Source: Candidatus Poribacteria bacterium
GTDB lineage: Bacteria > Poribacteria > WGA-4E > WGA-3G
Length of the DNA stretch: 32,075 nucleotides
Reading direction: 5' to 3'
Assembly (NCBI GenBank): GCA_021295715.1
Contig: JAGWBV010000057.1
Span: 1 to 32,075 of the forward strand
A program made the translations under genes and the position numbers. A model generated the notes under the pieces. It had not been told where the DNA came from. It ran no database searches and saw only the letters and a list, made by a program, of their open reading frames with translations. The first letter of the stretch is position 1. The number at the start of each line of letters is the position of its first letter. This document shows, in pieces, positions 1 to 8,320 of the stretch.

Positions 1-384
1 TTAGAGTCTTTATGAAAGGATACCTGCTTTTCTGCTTTCTATCATCTTAATTCTTAAAATTGTCCAAACTTTAGTATTATATATAAAGAGTCGTTTTTGG
101 TCAATAAAAAGGCTCAATTGGTTCAGAGGCGTTCGGGAATATGTGTCCGGAGCACCCGCGGGACGTGCCGACTCCTTTTAAGAGATTATCTGAACTGGGG
201 TTCCGCGCGACAAGAGTCGGGGAGACGAGGTGTTTTTGCTTGGTGTTTTTGATAGGGTATTTCTGCGTATTTCTGTGGATTTCCCCAAGGAAACCTCGCC
301 TGCGGTTGAGAGGTAGGGCATCTATATATCTGACGGAACCGGTGATGAATCCTCCTAATACAAACAGGAGGACGCGAATGGATG
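1..384. other. Gene-free left edge with one interrupted repeat
   Basis: No convincing gene lies here. The only structure I see is at about 224-300: GACGAGGT and ACCTCGCC, the two arms of the hairpin repeat common in this window, are separated by about 60 bases that include a copy of the T/G-rich motif (231-250). An open frame across the region has repeat-derived codons and no ribosome binding site. Confidence 0.6.
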
Positions 385-657
385 TTACTCTGATGGGAGA
401 TCGCTATTCAATATAAACTCGACGAAGGCTTCTGGATCTTGGCGGCAGTTTTCAAAAAAGGCATCCATATATTGATAGACCATATGTGTGAGCCTCCGCT
501 GTGCTAAAGACCCTTTTTCAGTATTTTCCAGTAAACCTTCCATTACCTTGATTTCGTTCAACAGCCTCTGTTCACAATTCGGATCAAGTTTAAGGAGCCG
601 CGTTACTTTGCCTTGCTTAAGAAATTCTTTACCCATCAGTTTCATATTTGTAGACAT
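385..657 (-). CDS. Small hypothetical protein, 90 aa
   Basis: I do not recognise this family. The predicted product is 90 residues, charged and probably helical, with no signal peptide or membrane segment, so it is likely cytoplasmic. The start is supported by a strong ribosome binding site: on the minus strand AAAGGAG lies a few bases before the ATG at 657. Codon use looks like genuine coding sequence, and the stop at 385-387 is a clean TAA. It stands alone, divergent from the restriction-modification operon that begins at 1073. Many leucines and glutamates at regular spacing could indicate a helical bundle, but no function can be assigned from sequence. Confidence 0.65.
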   Translation of the reverse strand: MSTNMKLMGKEFLKQGKVTRLLKLDPNCEQRLLNEIKVMEGLLENTEKGSLAQRRLTHMVYQYMDAFFENCRQDPEAFVEFILNSDLPSE

Positions 658-756
658 AGGAAACTCCTTTGTTAAGTTTGCCAGTATTCTAACATTTTTA
701 AGAAAGGAAGGGTATAGAAAAATGGAGGAATGCGCTTCGATTATGGATGTTTTGAC

Positions 757-784
757 TTGATTTTTTCTTGAAATCTGTTATGAT
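757..784 (+). promoter_or_regulatory. Possible sigma70 promoter upstream of hsdM
   Basis: TTGATT (757-762) and TATGAT (779-784) are separated by 16 bases. The -10 hexamer is the same TATGAT found before hflK and glcB in this window. It is about 290 bases before hsdM, with a hairpin repeat in between, so its link to hsdM is an inference. Confidence 0.35.
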
Positions 785-840
785 TTTATCCATAGGATTT
801 ACAGAGTTGGGATTCATAAGTCCCCCCGATAAGGGGTGGG

Positions 841-872
841 GAATGCCATCCGGCATTCATACCGTTGATTCT
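841..872 (+). repeat. Hairpin repeat with conserved 3' tag, copy A
   Basis: GAATGCC and GGCATTC form a perfect 7-bp stem with a 4-base loop, followed by the tag ATACCGTTGATTCT. The same 32-base layout occurs at 8106-8137 with a different but still perfectly paired stem. Confidence 0.8.
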
Positions 873-904
873 TTAGGGGGTGAAAGATAACATCGTGCTG
901 AATT

Positions 905-1062
905 TGCGTAAGTCCTGACCCATTCAGAAATATAGTAAAATCCAAAAATATGTTTACAGTTCGTCACGGAACAAACACCCCACCGCCGCTGGCGAGGATT
1001 GTATCCTCGCCCATCTTTGAGTGTATAAGTAATTACGGGTTTTACTATAGTATTACGAAGAA
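905..1062 (+). repeat. Dispersed repeats before hsdM
   Basis: TGCGTAAGTCCTGA (905-918) recurs exactly at 8376-8389. At about 992-1012, GGCGAGGAT and ATCCTCGCC form a perfect 9-bp hairpin, a member of the GTAGG/CTGG-type family seen at 10644, 13475, 14713, 18204 and 21168. It is followed by a GAGTGT...AAGTAATT tail also found after the hairpins at 10644 and 18204. Confidence 0.7.
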
Positions 1063-1072
1063 AAGAGAACGC

Positions 1073-2818
1073 ATGGCAAATTATCAAGAACTGGCAAATC
1101 TGGTTTGGAATGTCGCGGACGATGTGCTCCGCGGATTGTTCAAACCGCACGAATACGGCGACATCACACTCCCGTTTCTGGTGCTCCGCCGATTGGACTG
1201 CATCTTAGACGAGGACGGACGAAAAGAGAACGCCATCAATACATACAATCAGTTTAAAGACAAAGTACCGGAAGATCAACTCCCACCGATTATTCTGAGA
1301 GCGACAGGCACCAGTTTCTACAACACCTCCCAATACGACCTCTCCCGACTGGCAGACGATGCGCACAACATCCGTCTCAATTTTGAGAACTACATCGGAG
1401 GATTCAACCAAGACGTGCGCGACATCATCGAAAACTTCAATCTCGATCGGTTCATTGAGCGGTTGGAGAGAAACAACCGATTGTTCATTTTTTGCGATAA
1501 GTTCACCGAAATCGACCTACACCCGAATCAGGTAGATAATCACACGATGGGACAGGTCTTTGAGGAACTGCTCCGCCGATTCTCGGAGATGTCCAACGAG
1601 ACGAGTGGGGAACACTACACGCCGCGGGATGTCGTGCGATTATTGGTTTCGCTGCTGTTTGCGGAACACCGTGAAGACCTAAGCGGGCAGGGGGTGATCC
1701 GTAGTATCTTCGATCCGTGTTGCGGGACAGGCGGCATGTTGACGATTGGGAAGGAATACTTCCGCGAACAGATTAATCCCGATGCCGATATTCGGTTGTT
1801 GGGTCAGGAGCTGAACGCCCAGACCTACGCCATCTGTAAGTCGGATATGCTCATCACGGGCGAGGATCCCGACAATATTCGACTCGGTTCCAGTCTCTCC
1901 GAGGACCAATTTCAAGTGGAACGTTTCGACTATATGATTACGAATCCGCCTTTCGGTGTGAGTTGGAAATCCGACGAAGCAGCGGTGAAAGCGGAAGCGC
2001 AAACCGCTACCGGTAGGTTCTCAGCGGGGACACCGCGCACCTCAGATGGGGCGTTGCTGTTCCTGCAACACATGCTCTCGAAGATGGAGGACAACGGAAG
2101 TCGGGTGGGAATCGTCTTTAACGGGTCGCCGCTCTTCACGGGGGATGCCGGGAGCGGTGAGAGTGAAATCCGACGATGGATCATCGAAAACGATTGGCTG
2201 GAATGTATCATAGCGATGCCTGAAAAGTTGTTCTTCAACACCGGTATCGCCACGTATATCTGGATCCTAACGAACCAAAAATCGGAAGCGAGACAGGGCA
2301 AGATCCAACTCATCAACGCCGTTGACTTCCACGACGAGATGAAAAGGAATCTCGGAGACAAAAACGCTCTCATTTCCGATAACCATATCCGTCACATCGT
2401 GGAACTCTACACCGATTTTGAAGAGACCGAGCACTCCAAAATCTATCCTAACGAGTTTTTCGGATACACGAAGGTGACGGTTGAGAGACCGCTGATTGAA
2501 ACGCAAGAAATTTTGGGAGAGGAAACGGAGGTCGTTGTTCGGGACAAGGAGGGCAATCCGAAACCGGATACCAAACTGCGAGACGCTGAGCGTGTGCCGC
2601 TCACGGAGGATATTGACGATTACTACCAACGTGAAGTGAAACCGCATGTCCCTGATAGTTGGATAGACAGGAAGAAGGATAAGGTGGGCTACGAAATCAA
2701 CTTCAATCGGTATTTCTACCAGTATACGCCGTTACGCTCACTGAAGGAAATCACGGACGAATTGTTGGCACTGGAGCGGAAAAGTGAAGGCTTGCTAAGT
2801 GAGGTGTTGGAATTATGA
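1073..2818 (+). CDS. hsdM: Type I restriction-modification DNA methyltransferase subunit (HsdM)
   Basis: This is the N6-adenine methyltransferase subunit of a type I restriction system. It transfers a methyl group from S-adenosylmethionine to adenine in the site chosen by HsdS. The N-terminal helical region (LANLVWNVADDVLRG) is typical of HsdM. The SAM-binding motif FDPCCGTGG is at residues 213-221 and the catalytic NPPF at 291-294. The frame remains open upstream to 950, but those codons come from a hairpin repeat; the ATG at 1073 begins the conserved MANYQELANL sequence and gives 581 aa, a normal family length. A weak AGAGAA lies before it. The C-terminal third is charged, as usual for the part that contacts HsdS. 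It is the first gene of the hsd locus; hsdS and hsdR follow on the same strand. Confidence 0.95.
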   Translation: MANYQELANLVWNVADDVLRGLFKPHEYGDITLPFLVLRRLDCILDEDGRKENAINTYNQFKDKVPEDQLPPIILRATGTSFYNTSQYDLSRLADDAHNIRLNFENYIGGFNQDVRDIIENFNLDRFIERLERNNRLFIFCDKFTEIDLHPNQVDNHTMGQVFEELLRRFSEMSNETSGEHYTPRDVVRLLVSLLFAEHREDLSGQGVIRSIFDPCCGTGGMLTIGKEYFREQINPDADIRLLGQELNAQTYAICKSDMLITGEDPDNIRLGSSLSEDQFQVERFDYMITNPPFGVSWKSDEAAVKAEAQTATGRFSAGTPRTSDGALLFLQHMLSKMEDNGSRVGIVFNGSPLFTGDAGSGESEIRRWIIENDWLECIIAMPEKLFFNTGIATYIWILTNQKSEARQGKIQLINAVDFHDEMKRNLGDKNALISDNHIRHIVELYTDFEETEHSKIYPNEFFGYTKVTVERPLIETQEILGEETEVVVRDKEGNPKPDTKLRDAERVPLTEDIDDYYQREVKPHVPDSWIDRKKDKVGYEINFNRYFYQYTPLRSLKEITDELLALERKSEGLLSEVLEL

Positions 2819-2838
2819 GGTGCGGATAGATTCCATTT

Positions 2839-2883
2839 GTCTGAATCGCGGATTTACACGGATTAGACGGATTCGCGCGGATT
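2839..2883 (+). repeat. CGCGGATT-type intergenic repeat
   Basis: This is a run of near-tandem units of the form CGCGGATT / ACGGATT / GCGCGGATT, starting with GTCTGAATCGCGGATTT. The reverse complement of the same family is found at 3455-3488 and 3750-3792, where it forms the 5' coding sequence of hsdS. Confidence 0.7.
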
Positions 2884-2925
2884 ATTGGGTCTGTTCTATT
2901 AGGACCTTGAGAAAGGAAATCGTAA

Positions 2926-3332
2926 ATGAACACGAACCTGAAACATAAAGATATAACGCAAAAGATCATCGGCGCAGCATTTGAAGTCCATAAGTTTTTA
3001 GGAAACGGCTTTCAAGAGGTGGTTTATCAACGGGCGTTGTCGATTGAGATGCGGAAAGCGGGATTGGAGTTTGATAGAGAAATTGAGCAGGACATTTACT
3101 AAAAGATTTTCCAAAGTCTATCGGGAGACGTATAGCAGATTTTGTGATAGCACAGAAAGTGTTGGTAGAACTGAAAGCAATTAGCGCATTGGAAAATGTC
3201 CATGAAGTCCAGACATTAAATTATTTGAAGGCGTATCGATTAGAAGTCGCCTTATTAATCAATTTCGGTGAGAAAAGTTTAAAATATAAGAGACTGATTC
3301 TATCACAACACAATGCCGTTCCTCGTAATTGA
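2926..3332 (+). pseudogene. GxxExxY protein (PDDEXK_3 nuclease-like), frameshifted
   Basis: The product belongs to the GxxExxY family, small proteins with a PD-(D/E)XK nuclease-like fold and unknown cellular role. The first frame starts at ATG 2926 after GAGAAAGGAAA and encodes the typical GAAFEVHKFLGNGFQEVVYQ segment, but stops at 3100-3102. The rest of the family sequence continues in another frame to 3332: IADFVIAQ, then VLVELKA, then LNYLKAYRLEVALLINFG. Restoring one missing base near 3100 rejoins both halves and gives about 135 aa. The putative catalytic D and ExK lie in the second half, so neither fragment alone has the full domain. It sits between hsdM and hsdS. The frameshift could be real decay or a sequencing error in the TACTAAAAG stretch. 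Confidence 0.85.
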
Positions 3333-3734
3333 AAGTGTATTCATGGGCATTCGTCTGATCTTACCGTTTCTCCAAATCTGATATTGATATTCTAAAAACA
3401 CTAAATAAAAACCGCAGTTCGACATGAAAGTGAAGTTGACATGAGCGATAACAAAATCCGCGAAATCCGCAGAATCCGCGATTCAGACATTATCCCGAAT
3501 ATAAAGAGAGCGGCGTAGAGTGGATTGGCGAAATACTAAGTCATTTTTAGGTATTAGCGTTCCAAACTTTGTATCTGTAATTGGGTTGGAAAGTTGGACG
3601 ATGGCAGTTTGGAAGGTAGGAAGCACAGCGTTTCTCCCAGTCTTCCCGCTTCTTCACGCTTGCTCCAAATCTGATATTGGTATTCTAAAAACACTAAATA
3701 AAAACCGCAGTTCAGACATGAAAGTGAAGTTGAC
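3333..3734. other. Gap between the GxxExxY remnant and hsdS
   Basis: The gap contains the truncated hsdS 5' copy (3370-3546), about 115 bases of unexplained sequence (3547-3662), and the second copy of the repeated leader. I see no intact gene. The open frame 3520-3738 crosses unrelated pieces and merely ends on the ATGA of hsdS. Confidence 0.6.
3370..3546 (+). pseudogene. Duplicated 5' fragment of hsdS
   Basis: This stretch is a direct repeat of 3663-3844, which holds the leader and first codons of the intact hsdS. It starts at TCCAAATCTGATATTG, includes an ATGAGCGATA start at 3441, and ends after GTAGAGTGGATTGGCGAAATAC, split here as GTAGAGTGGATTGG and CGAAATAC, where similarity fades. A 10-base difference inside the CGCGGATT-type repeat puts this copy out of frame, so it stops after about 25 codons. 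It is a remnant and cannot encode a specificity domain. Confidence 0.8.
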
Positions 3735-5042
3735 ATGAGCGATAGCATCATCCGCGAAATCCGCAGAATCCGCGCAAATCCGCGATTCAGACATTATCCC
3801 GAATACAAAGAGAGCGGTGTAGAGTGGGTTGGCGAAATACCAAAGCATTGGAAAATAGTCAGAGGCAAGTTTATATTAACTAATAAAAAGGAAATAAACT
3901 CTGATTTCCAATGTGACAATCTACTCTCGCTTACTCTAAACGGTGTCTTGAGAAAAGATATGGATTCAACTGAGGGACTTAGACCAGATAATTATAGAAC
4001 TTATCAGGTTTTCTACCCGGATGATCTTGTTTTTAAGTTAATTGATTTGGAAAACATTCAAACGAGTAGGGTGGGTATAGTTCCTGAAAAAGGTATTATG
4101 AGTCCTGTTTATATCAGACTTGAGAGTGAAAGTGATTTATATGAAAGGTATTATTTCTATCAGTATTATGATTTATATAAGAAGCACATTTTCAATTTTT
4201 TGGGAAAAGGTGTCCGTTCCTCACTGAGTCCATCGGATTTGTTAGAGATACCGTTGGCTTTCCCACCACTCTCTGAACAAACCCAAATCGCCAACTTCCT
4301 TGACCGCAAGACCGAACAGATTGACGAACTTATCCGCATCAAAGAACGACGGATAGAACTGCTCCAGGAACAACGCACCGCGCTCATAAATCAGGCAGTG
4401 ACGAAGGGACTTGACCCGACTGTAGAGATGAAACCGTCGGGCGTGGAGTGGATTGGGGAGATACCAGCGCATTGGGAAGTAAAGAAAATTAAATATGTCG
4501 CAACTTTCATAAGTGAAAAATCCATGCCTGAGACAGATGCCATAAGAATTTCACCTGAAAATGTTGAATCGAAAACCGGTAAAGTCCTTAATTTTTTCAG
4601 TTCCTATGATTCAAACGGTGTGAAATTTCAAGTTGGGGATGTGCTATTCAACAAAATTCGCGTCTATCTCAACAAGGTGGTTTATGCAGAATATGATGGC
4701 TATTCTCTCGGTGAAATGATAATCATAAGACCTTCTTTACAAGATATTGGTAAATACCTCTTTTACCTGATGCTATCCAGTCGGTTCATTGAATACTGCG
4801 ATTCTATATCCAGGGGCGCGAAGATGCCACGAACAGACGTTTATGATATTCTGAACGCACAAGTACCCATTACGTCACATCAAGAACAAACCCAAATTGT
4901 TGACTTCCTTGATCGCAAAACCCAGCAGGTTAACGAACTGATAGCAACAGGACATCGAAAAATCCAACTCCTGCAGGAATACCGTCAGTCCCTTATCTCC
5001 GAAGCGGTGACCGGCAAGATAGATGTCCGAAACGAGGTGTAG
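3735..5042 (+). CDS. hsdS: Type I restriction-modification specificity subunit (HsdS)
   Basis: HsdS recognises the bipartite DNA target and holds HsdM and HsdR together. The 435-residue protein has the classic pseudo-duplicated layout. A YKESGVEWVGEIPKHW block (24-39) opens the first target recognition domain, which is followed by a helical spacer with FLDRKTEQIDEL (188-199). The related MKPSGVEWIGEIPAHW block (232-247) opens the second recognition domain, and a second spacer has FLDRKTQQVNEL. Residues 1-19 are unusual: they are encoded by the CGCGGATT-type intergenic repeat (3750-3792), so the N-terminus is longer than the usual start just before HYPEYK. No strong ribosome binding site is visible before ATG 3735. 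hsdR follows 4 bases after the stop. Confidence 0.93.
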   Translation: MSDSIIREIRRIRANPRFRHYPEYKESGVEWVGEIPKHWKIVRGKFILTNKKEINSDFQCDNLLSLTLNGVLRKDMDSTEGLRPDNYRTYQVFYPDDLVFKLIDLENIQTSRVGIVPEKGIMSPVYIRLESESDLYERYYFYQYYDLYKKHIFNFLGKGVRSSLSPSDLLEIPLAFPPLSEQTQIANFLDRKTEQIDELIRIKERRIELLQEQRTALINQAVTKGLDPTVEMKPSGVEWIGEIPAHWEVKKIKYVATFISEKSMPETDAIRISPENVESKTGKVLNFFSSYDSNGVKFQVGDVLFNKIRVYLNKVVYAEYDGYSLGEMIIIRPSLQDIGKYLFYLMLSSRFIEYCDSISRGAKMPRTDVYDILNAQVPITSHQEQTQIVDFLDRKTQQVNELIATGHRKIQLLQEYRQSLISEAVTGKIDVRNEV

Positions 5043-5046
5043 ACCG

Positions 5047-7998
5047 ATGCCGACGTATACAGAACAGAACTTTGAAGACCACATCGAACAGCACCTGAAC
5101 CAGTCGGAATACCGGTCATTACAATCTACTGACTACGATAAATCCCTCTGCCTGATCCACGATGAGGTTCTTCAATTTATTCAGGACACGCAACCGGACG
5201 TATATCAGCGACTGGAACGCCAATACGGTGCCGATACACCGCAGAAACTCCTCGACCGTCTGAGCAGACAGGTTGCGAGTCGCGGCGTGCTGGACGTGTT
5301 GCGGAAAGGGTTTAAAGATAGAGGTTGTGATTTTAAGCTGACCTACTTCCGTCCGTCAAGCGGTATGAACCCCGACCATCAACGGCTCTACGAGCAGAAC
5401 CGATTCTCCCTCATCCGACAACTACATTACTCGCAGCGGAACGAGAAATCGCTGGATATGACTTTGTTCCTCAACGGGTTGCCACTGGTGACGATGGAAC
5501 TCAAGAACAGTCTCACCGGTCAGGTTTTCACGGATGCAGAAAAGCAGTATCGGACGGATCGGGATCCGAGGGAACCGTTGTTCCAATTCAAGCGGTGTCT
5601 GGTGCATTTCGCCGTGGGCAACGAGAAGGTCTCCATGACGACCCACTTGCGAGCGGACAAGACGCGGTTCTTTCCGTTCAATAAGGGCATCGAAAACCCC
5701 GTGAACCCGAACGGACACAAAACCGCCTATCTGTGGGAGGACATCCTACAGCCCGATAACCTGATGGAGTTAATCGACAACTTCATCCATGAGCAGGAGA
5801 CCACAGAGAAGGTCTACGATCCCAGAATTGACGCGGTGAGAGATGTGAAGAGTCGCGTGCTCGTTTTCCCGCGCTACCATCAGCTCGACGTGATTCGTAA
5901 ATTGCAAAAGGCAATCGTGGAGGAAGACGTTGGGCACAACTACCTCATCCAACACACCACCGGTAGCGGGAAATCGAACTCCATCGCGTGGTTGGCGCAT
6001 CTGCTGACACATCTTTTCAGCTCTGAAACCGATACGAATCGGATCTTCGACTCCATCATCGTCGTGACAGATCGGCGTATCCTCGATAAGCAGCTGCAGG
6101 ATACCATCAAGCAGGTGGAGCAGGTTGAGGGTGTGGTGCATGCCGTTGAGAAGACGTCAGCACAACTCAGAGAATTCCTTGAATCCGGCAAGGACATCAT
6201 CATCTCGACGATTCAGAAGTTCAGTGTGATTGCCGAGGAGATTGGCAAACTTAAAAGCAAGCACTTCGCCGTGATTATTGACGAGGCGCACTCCTCGCAG
6301 AGCGGTGAATCCGCAAGGAATCTCAGGCTTTCACTCTCGCAAGGGATTGCGTTAGGCGTAACGGAGGATTATGCTGATGAGGTATCCGATATGGACGCTC
6401 GGATCCTTAAGGAGATGGAGATGCGCAGAATGCAGGATCATATCTCCTATTTCGGTTTCAGCGGCACACCGAAGAACAAAACCTTAGAACTCTTCGGTCG
6501 GAAGGACGATGAAGGCAACTTTCTCCCGTTCCACGTCTATTCCATGCGGCAGAGCATCAGCGAAGGCTTTACGCTCGACGTGCTACAGAACTACACCACC
6601 TTTAAGAGATACTTTGAACTCGTCAAAAGTGTCCCGGAGGATAAAGAATACGAGAAGGCGCGGACGCTTCGGAAGCTCACCAATTACGTTGACCTACAGC
6701 ACCACAGCATTGAGACGAAGGCCCGGATTATCCTTGAACACTTCACGGAACGCACCGCTAAGACGATTGAGGGCAAAGGGCGGGCGATGTTGGTTACGCC
6801 GTCCCGACTTCACTGCGTCAGATATAAACTGGAATTCGATAGACAGATGAAAGAGATGGGGCTTCCCTACGGGTGTCTCGTAGCCTTCAGCGACACGGTG
6901 CACGACACCGATAACGGGCAGGACTACACCGAAAACGGGATGAATGCGTTACCCCCAAGCGTCTCCATTGCGGATAGTTTCAAGAGTCCTGAGTATCGGA
7001 TCCTGATTGTGTCAAATAAGTTCCAAACGGGTTTCGATGAACCGCTCCTACAGACGATGTATGTCGATAAGCGGTTGGACGGGCTGCAATGTGTTCAGAC
7101 CTTGAGCCGTCTGAACCGCGTCACCACCGGTAAAACCGACACGCTGGTGCTCGACTTTGTGAATGAACCCGATCAAATACAGGAAGCGTTTCAGCAATAC
7201 TATCAGACCACGATACTCGCCGAGGAGACCGACCCGAATCGGCTGTATGACCTACAGAGCGAGTTGGAGGGGTTTGACCTCTACGATGACGGAACCATTG
7301 ATGAATTCTGTCTTATCTTCTATGACTCGGATCAATCCGACGAACTTCTGCAAGGCGTTCTCGATGGCGTTGTTGAGCGGTGGAGTGAGCTTAAAACAGA
7401 GGACGGGGAGCAGTTTCGTTCTACCTTGCAGAGTTATATTCGGCTCTACGGATACATCTCGCAGTTGATTACCTTCACCGATGTAGCGTTAGAGAAATTG
7501 TATATCTTCAGTCACAGTCTCAACAAGAAGCTGCCGAGACGGGAACACTCCGATCTACAAGGTCTCCTTGCGTCTGTGGACTTGGATTCATTCCGTGTGC
7601 AAAAAACGCATGAGAGTCTACACCTCTCCCTTGAGGAGAGTGATAGCGAGGTCGAAGGGATCGGTAGCGATGTCGCACCCCGTAGGGAACCTGAGCAGGA
7701 TTTCCTCTCCAATATTCTTGACGCGTTGAACAGTGCCTATCAGACGGATTTCACATCGGAAGATAAGGTTGACATTGAGAACGTCTACCAGAAGGTTCGT
7801 CAGCACACGGAACTGCGACAGGTCATCGCGGGAGATAATACGGAGACCAACAAACGGTATAAGTTTGATCAGGTGATTGATGAGATTTTATTGGATTTCG
7901 TCAATAACAAGTTGGAACTCTACACGAAATTGTCGAAACCTGAGATTAACGCGAATCTCAAGCGTCAACTCTATCAGGCGTATCTTGCACAACCCTAA
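5047..7998 (+). CDS. hsdR: Type I restriction endonuclease subunit (HsdR)
   Basis: HsdR translocates DNA using ATP and cuts it at a distance when the HsdS site is unmethylated. The N-terminal nuclease domain shows D137 and E151-x-K153 in a PD-(D/E)XK arrangement (TMELKNSLTG). The helicase motor follows, with Walker A TTGSGKS (304-310, K309), DEAH (412-415) and a later FSGTPKN motif. A QTLSRLNR motif lies in the second RecA-like domain, and a helical C-terminus completes 983 aa, close to the family norm. The frame is open from 5023, inside hsdS, but ATG 5047 has GAGGTG at a good distance (5034-5039) and begins the usual sequence. No inactivating change is visible, so the restriction activity may be intact. 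Confidence 0.95.
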   Translation: MPTYTEQNFEDHIEQHLNQSEYRSLQSTDYDKSLCLIHDEVLQFIQDTQPDVYQRLERQYGADTPQKLLDRLSRQVASRGVLDVLRKGFKDRGCDFKLTYFRPSSGMNPDHQRLYEQNRFSLIRQLHYSQRNEKSLDMTLFLNGLPLVTMELKNSLTGQVFTDAEKQYRTDRDPREPLFQFKRCLVHFAVGNEKVSMTTHLRADKTRFFPFNKGIENPVNPNGHKTAYLWEDILQPDNLMELIDNFIHEQETTEKVYDPRIDAVRDVKSRVLVFPRYHQLDVIRKLQKAIVEEDVGHNYLIQHTTGSGKSNSIAWLAHLLTHLFSSETDTNRIFDSIIVVTDRRILDKQLQDTIKQVEQVEGVVHAVEKTSAQLREFLESGKDIIISTIQKFSVIAEEIGKLKSKHFAVIIDEAHSSQSGESARNLRLSLSQGIALGVTEDYADEVSDMDARILKEMEMRRMQDHISYFGFSGTPKNKTLELFGRKDDEGNFLPFHVYSMRQSISEGFTLDVLQNYTTFKRYFELVKSVPEDKEYEKARTLRKLTNYVDLQHHSIETKARIILEHFTERTAKTIEGKGRAMLVTPSRLHCVRYKLEFDRQMKEMGLPYGCLVAFSDTVHDTDNGQDYTENGMNALPPSVSIADSFKSPEYRILIVSNKFQTGFDEPLLQTMYVDKRLDGLQCVQTLSRLNRVTTGKTDTLVLDFVNEPDQIQEAFQQYYQTTILAEETDPNRLYDLQSELEGFDLYDDGTIDEFCLIFYDSDQSDELLQGVLDGVVERWSELKTEDGEQFRSTLQSYIRLYGYISQLITFTDVALEKLYIFSHSLNKKLPRREHSDLQGLLASVDLDSFRVQKTHESLHLSLEESDSEVEGIGSDVAPRREPEQDFLSNILDALNSAYQTDFTSEDKVDIENVYQKVRQHTELRQVIAGDNTETNKRYKFDQVIDEILLDFVNNKLELYTKLSKPEINANLKRQLYQAYLAQP

Positions 7999-8105
7999 AT
8001 ATCTGTAGGAAAAATCACCAAATCCGGACCTCTAAAGTTTGTAGTCGTGCGATTTGCGGCGTACTCGACCCGGGGAATGCCACACGGAGAACATTCATAC
8101 CCGGG

Positions 8106-8137
8106 GAAGTGCATAAGCACTTCATACCGTTGATTCT
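8106..8137 (+). repeat. Hairpin repeat with conserved 3' tag, copy B
   Basis: GAAGTGC and GCACTTC form a perfect 7-bp stem with loop ATAA, followed by ATACCGTTGATTCT, identical to the tag of copy A at 841-872. Three of the seven base pairs differ from copy A, and both sides of each pair have changed. Confidence 0.8.
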
Positions 8138-8207
8138 GATTCATGCGACGCGCATTCATCGCACGTTCTTGCTGAACGCTGATCGCGAATCACTTTCCAT
8201 CTTTCCC

Positions 8208-8236
8208 TTGACTGTTTTTACCAAATGCCCTATGAT
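8208..8236 (+). promoter_or_regulatory. Likely sigma70 promoter of hflK-hflC
   Basis: TTGACT (8208-8213) and TATGAT (8231-8236) are separated by exactly 17 bases, one and one mismatch from consensus. The start of hflK is about 190 bases downstream, so a long leader is predicted. The -10 box lies in the left arm of an inverted repeat (CCCTATGA at 8228-8235, TCATAGGG about 8270-8277), which could serve as an operator or form a hairpin early in the transcript. Confidence 0.6.
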
Positions 8237-8301
8237 TGTAGATGTTTATTGTGGCATACATCCTTAAATGTCATAGGGCCTACGCATGTGCTCTTTTGTA
8301 G

Positions 8302-8320
8302 CACAAACTGTTAGTTTGTG
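8302..8320 (+). repeat. CAAACTGTTAGTTTG hairpin, copy 1
   Basis: CACAAAC, loop TGTTA, GTTTGTG: a perfect 7-bp stem. A related copy with identical loop is at 10422-10442, so the pair brackets the hflK-hflC operon. Confidence 0.75.

Noticed and set aside
141-416. 91-codon plus-strand open frame
   Set aside because: It crosses an interrupted hairpin repeat, has no ribosome binding site, and overlaps the end of the better supported minus-strand gene.
950-1072. N-terminal extension of HsdM by 41 residues
   Set aside because: The codons fall in a repeat hairpin and the conserved family sequence starts at 1073.
8302-8320. Rho-independent terminator for hsdR
   Set aside because: The hairpin has no T-run after it and is a dispersed repeat, found again at 10422.
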